Positions 62,380 through 64,000 of a DNA stretch of 64,000 nucleotides are shown piece by piece. Under the pieces are notes generated by a model, which was not told the DNA's origin, ran no database searches, and saw nothing but the letters and a program-made list of their open reading frames with translations. Every line of letters starts with the position of its first letter. Within the stretch, counting starts at the first letter, position 1. Source of the stretch: Nocardioides lianchengensis (GTDB lineage Bacteria; Actinomycetota; Actinomycetes; Propionibacteriales; Nocardioidaceae); NCBI RefSeq assembly GCF_900101465.1, contig NZ_FMZM01000003.1, positions 186,001-250,000 on the forward strand, in the 5' to 3' direction. The translations under genes were made by a program, and so were the position numbers.

Positions 62380-64000
62380 GTGACGTCCTCAGCCCGGGCC
62401 ACGCGCGATCGCGGGCACGCCCGCCGCAAGCGCACCGACGAGACCGACTCCCCCACCGTCGAGGCGGCCGCCCCGTCGTCACCGGTGCCCATGCCGCTCA
62501 ACAGGATCTCCCGGACCCCGCTCGAGGGCGCGCACGACCACCAGGAGTCGACCGGCACGGCCTTCGAGGTACGCCGTGCCCCGGAGCCGACCATCCACCG
62601 GTTCTTCGGCCTGTTCGGCAGCACCGCCGTCGGCAACCTGCGCGAGGGAGAGATCGGCTCGGACGACGAGGCCGTCCCGCTGGAGTTCATCGACCTGGCC
62701 GACACCCTCCAGGCCGTCCCCCAGCTCAAGGACGCCGAGGGGCTGAAGTTCGACGGCAAGGCCTTCGACAAGGCCGAGACCTTCGCGGGCACCGAGGCCA
62801 TGAAGGGCTTCGGCGGCACGATGAGCGTGCTCGGCGGCGCCAAGGAGATGCTCGGCGGCGCGCTGGAGGCCAAGGACTCCGTCGAGAACCTGTGGCACGC
62901 CTACCAGAAGTACGACTTCGGGCTCGGGGACGGCGCCCGCGGTGACTCGATCGGGAAGAACCTCGGAGCCGTCCAGATGGAGTCGGCGGCGACCTCGCTG
63001 CTGACCGGTGGCCTGGGCGTCACCTCCGGCGGCAGCTCCTTGGCGGGCATGTCGGACCTGGCCGGCGAGCAGATCCCGTTCCTCGACGTCGCCGTCAACG
63101 GCGTCCAGGGCACGATCAAGGCCAAGAAGGCCATCGAGGACAGCGTCGCCTCGGGCAAGCTCGGACGCCAGCGCACCCACATCAAGCGCGAGCAGGACAC
63201 GTTCCTGCCCGAGGACGTGCGTGGTGAGCGCTTCGGCGAGTTCGTCACCGCGCTGAAGACCGGCGGCAAGGTCAAGGGCAGCGACCGGAAGCGGTGGCAC
63301 GAGTTCCACGTCGCCTGGGTGGCGCACGCCAGCGGCCTGACCGGCGGAACGTACGACGTGTCGGCCCCGGACCCCGACGCCGCCAAGGCCAAGAAGAAGC
63401 CCGTCGCCACGCCCCCGGGCGGCGGGGGGACCGGCGCCCCGGCCATCGAGTTCAACCCCCTCACGACCACGTGGTCCGACGCCACGCAGCACGCGGCCGA
63501 GAAGAAGGCCTTCCTGGAGTTCCTCCGGACCACCGGCAAGAAGGACTTCGGCTACGGCACCAAGCTCCGCACCAAGTACGAGGACGGCCTCAAGTCCGGC
63601 GGCACGCGCGCGGAGGGCTCGCAGGACTACGAGCAGATGCGCGACCTCGGCAAGGTGGCCAGCTTCGGCCAGCGGCGCAAGGCGGAGACCGCGACCATCA
63701 ACTCCGTCGAGGCGGTCGGGCACTTCGCCGACGCCGCCGGGACCTTCACCGCCGGCGGCGACATGGGCGCGACCAAGGCCACCGGCAAGGCCATCAAGGC
63801 GACCTCTGCGCTCTACAAGAGCCTGAAGACGCTGGTCAAGCGCGGACGTCGCGTGCACAAGCTGCGCGAGGCCAAGAACGAGATGGAGTACGGCGGGAAG
63901 GGCGACCGCGGCGTGCTGTGGGGCGCCAAGCAGTTCTTCTTCGGCAACGTCGACAGCCAGCAGAAGAAGGCGCGCGGGGCGCTCAACGCCGCGGTGAGCG
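62380..64000 (+). CDS. Large Lys/Gly-rich protein of unknown function, 3' end beyond the window
   Basis: An open frame of at least 540 codons runs from a GTG at 62380 to the end of the window. The first ~35 residues are basic and then acidic/Pro-rich, with no signal peptide. Gly/Ala-rich amphipathic blocks (GGTMSVLGGAKEMLGGALEA, TSLLTGGLGVTSGGSSLAGM, GTFTAGGDMGATKATGKAIK) alternate with Lys-rich helices and Pro-rich linkers (PVATPPGGGGTGAP). Lys content is high for this genome. I recognise no family. The start may be an ATG at 62491 instead. It follows ddl after 59 bp; neighbours to the right are unknown. Confidence 0.6.
   Translation, partial: MTSSARATRDRGHARRKRTDETDSPTVEAAAPSSPVPMPLNRISRTPLEGAHDHQESTGTAFEVRRAPEPTIHRFFGLFGSTAVGNLREGEIGSDDEAVPLEFIDLADTLQAVPQLKDAEGLKFDGKAFDKAETFAGTEAMKGFGGTMSVLGGAKEMLGGALEAKDSVENLWHAYQKYDFGLGDGARGDSIGKNLGAVQMESAATSLLTGGLGVTSGGSSLAGMSDLAGEQIPFLDVAVNGVQGTIKAKKAIEDSVASGKLGRQRTHIKREQDTFLPEDVRGERFGEFVTALKTGGKVKGSDRKRWHEFHVAWVAHASGLTGGTYDVSAPDPDAAKAKKKPVATPPGGGGTGAPAIEFNPLTTTWSDATQHAAEKKAFLEFLRTTGKKDFGYGTKLRTKYEDGLKSGGTRAEGSQDYEQMRDLGKVASFGQRRKAETATINSVEAVGHFADAAGTFTAGGDMGATKATGKAIKATSALYKSLKTLVKRGRRVHKLREAKNEMEYGGKGDRGVLWGAKQFFFGNVDSQQKKARGALNAAVS

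Overview
The window is a GC-rich (roughly 70% GC), densely coded bacterial chromosome segment with many GTG and some TTG starts, frequent 1-4 bp start/stop overlaps and Shine-Dalgarno boxes of the AGGAGG type. Gene content and order point to an actinobacterium: xerC-dprA-comM-yraN, DUF2469-rnhB-lepB-rplS-trmD-rimM-khpA-rpsP, ffh, glnD-glnB-glnK-amtB with a GlnR-type box, ftsY-smc, mutM-rnc-rpmF-DUF177-coaD-rsmD-recG-DAK2-rpmB, thiL-Lrp-like-DUF3515-ddl. Long acidic tails on S2 and S16, and TCGATACG-type extragenic repeats, suggest Nocardioides or a close relative; that assignment is inference. No plasmid, phage or IS genes, tRNA, rRNA or CRISPR were seen.

Layout. 1-2725: glycerol uptake (glpF, cut by the window edge) divergent from an IclR regulator and glpK, with a probable shared operator between them. 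2722-10164 (minus): translation and lipid housekeeping genes (rpsB, tsf, pyrH, frr, cdsA), interrupted between tsf and pyrH by an SPFH/GYF protein and a membrane zinc-ribbon protein. 10574-15374: a secreted M23-like protein, then xerC, dprA, comM, yraN. 15493-17723: an isolated tadE/tadG pair. 17781-24752: DUF2469, an FAD oxidoreductase/DUF2071 pair on the opposite strand, rnhB, lepB, rplS, a trmD-GNAT fusion, rimM, khpA and rpsP. 24925-28772: a small accessory stretch (two-TM protein, orphan response regulator, VanW-like protein, amidohydrolase, NYN nuclease). 28894-35112: ffh and the nitrogen block glnD-glnB-glnK-amtB. 35443-44115: a glycan/methyltransferase accessory island with two GT2-like and two GT61-like glycosyltransferases and two methyltransferases, in which one methyltransferase-like domain appears three times. 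44143-54993 (minus): ftsY, smc, a frameshifted MFS gene, mutM, rnc, rpmF, DUF177, coaD, rsmD. 54990-62320: recG, DAK2/fakA-like, rpmB, thiL, a stand-alone Lrp/AsnC effector domain, DUF3515 lipoprotein and a divergent ddl. 62380-64000: the start of a long, Lys/Gly-rich protein of unknown function that runs off the window.

How it fits together. Most of the window serves core information processing (ribosome parts and maturation, the SRP system ffh/ftsY, DNA uptake, repair and segregation). Nitrogen sensing is a self-contained unit: a GlnR-like box upstream of amtB, two PII proteins separated by a strong hairpin, and their modifying enzyme GlnD. The least explained parts are the 35.4-44.1 kb glycan island, the SPFH/zinc-ribbon insertion, the nested palindromes next to ffh, and the unfinished gene at the right edge.
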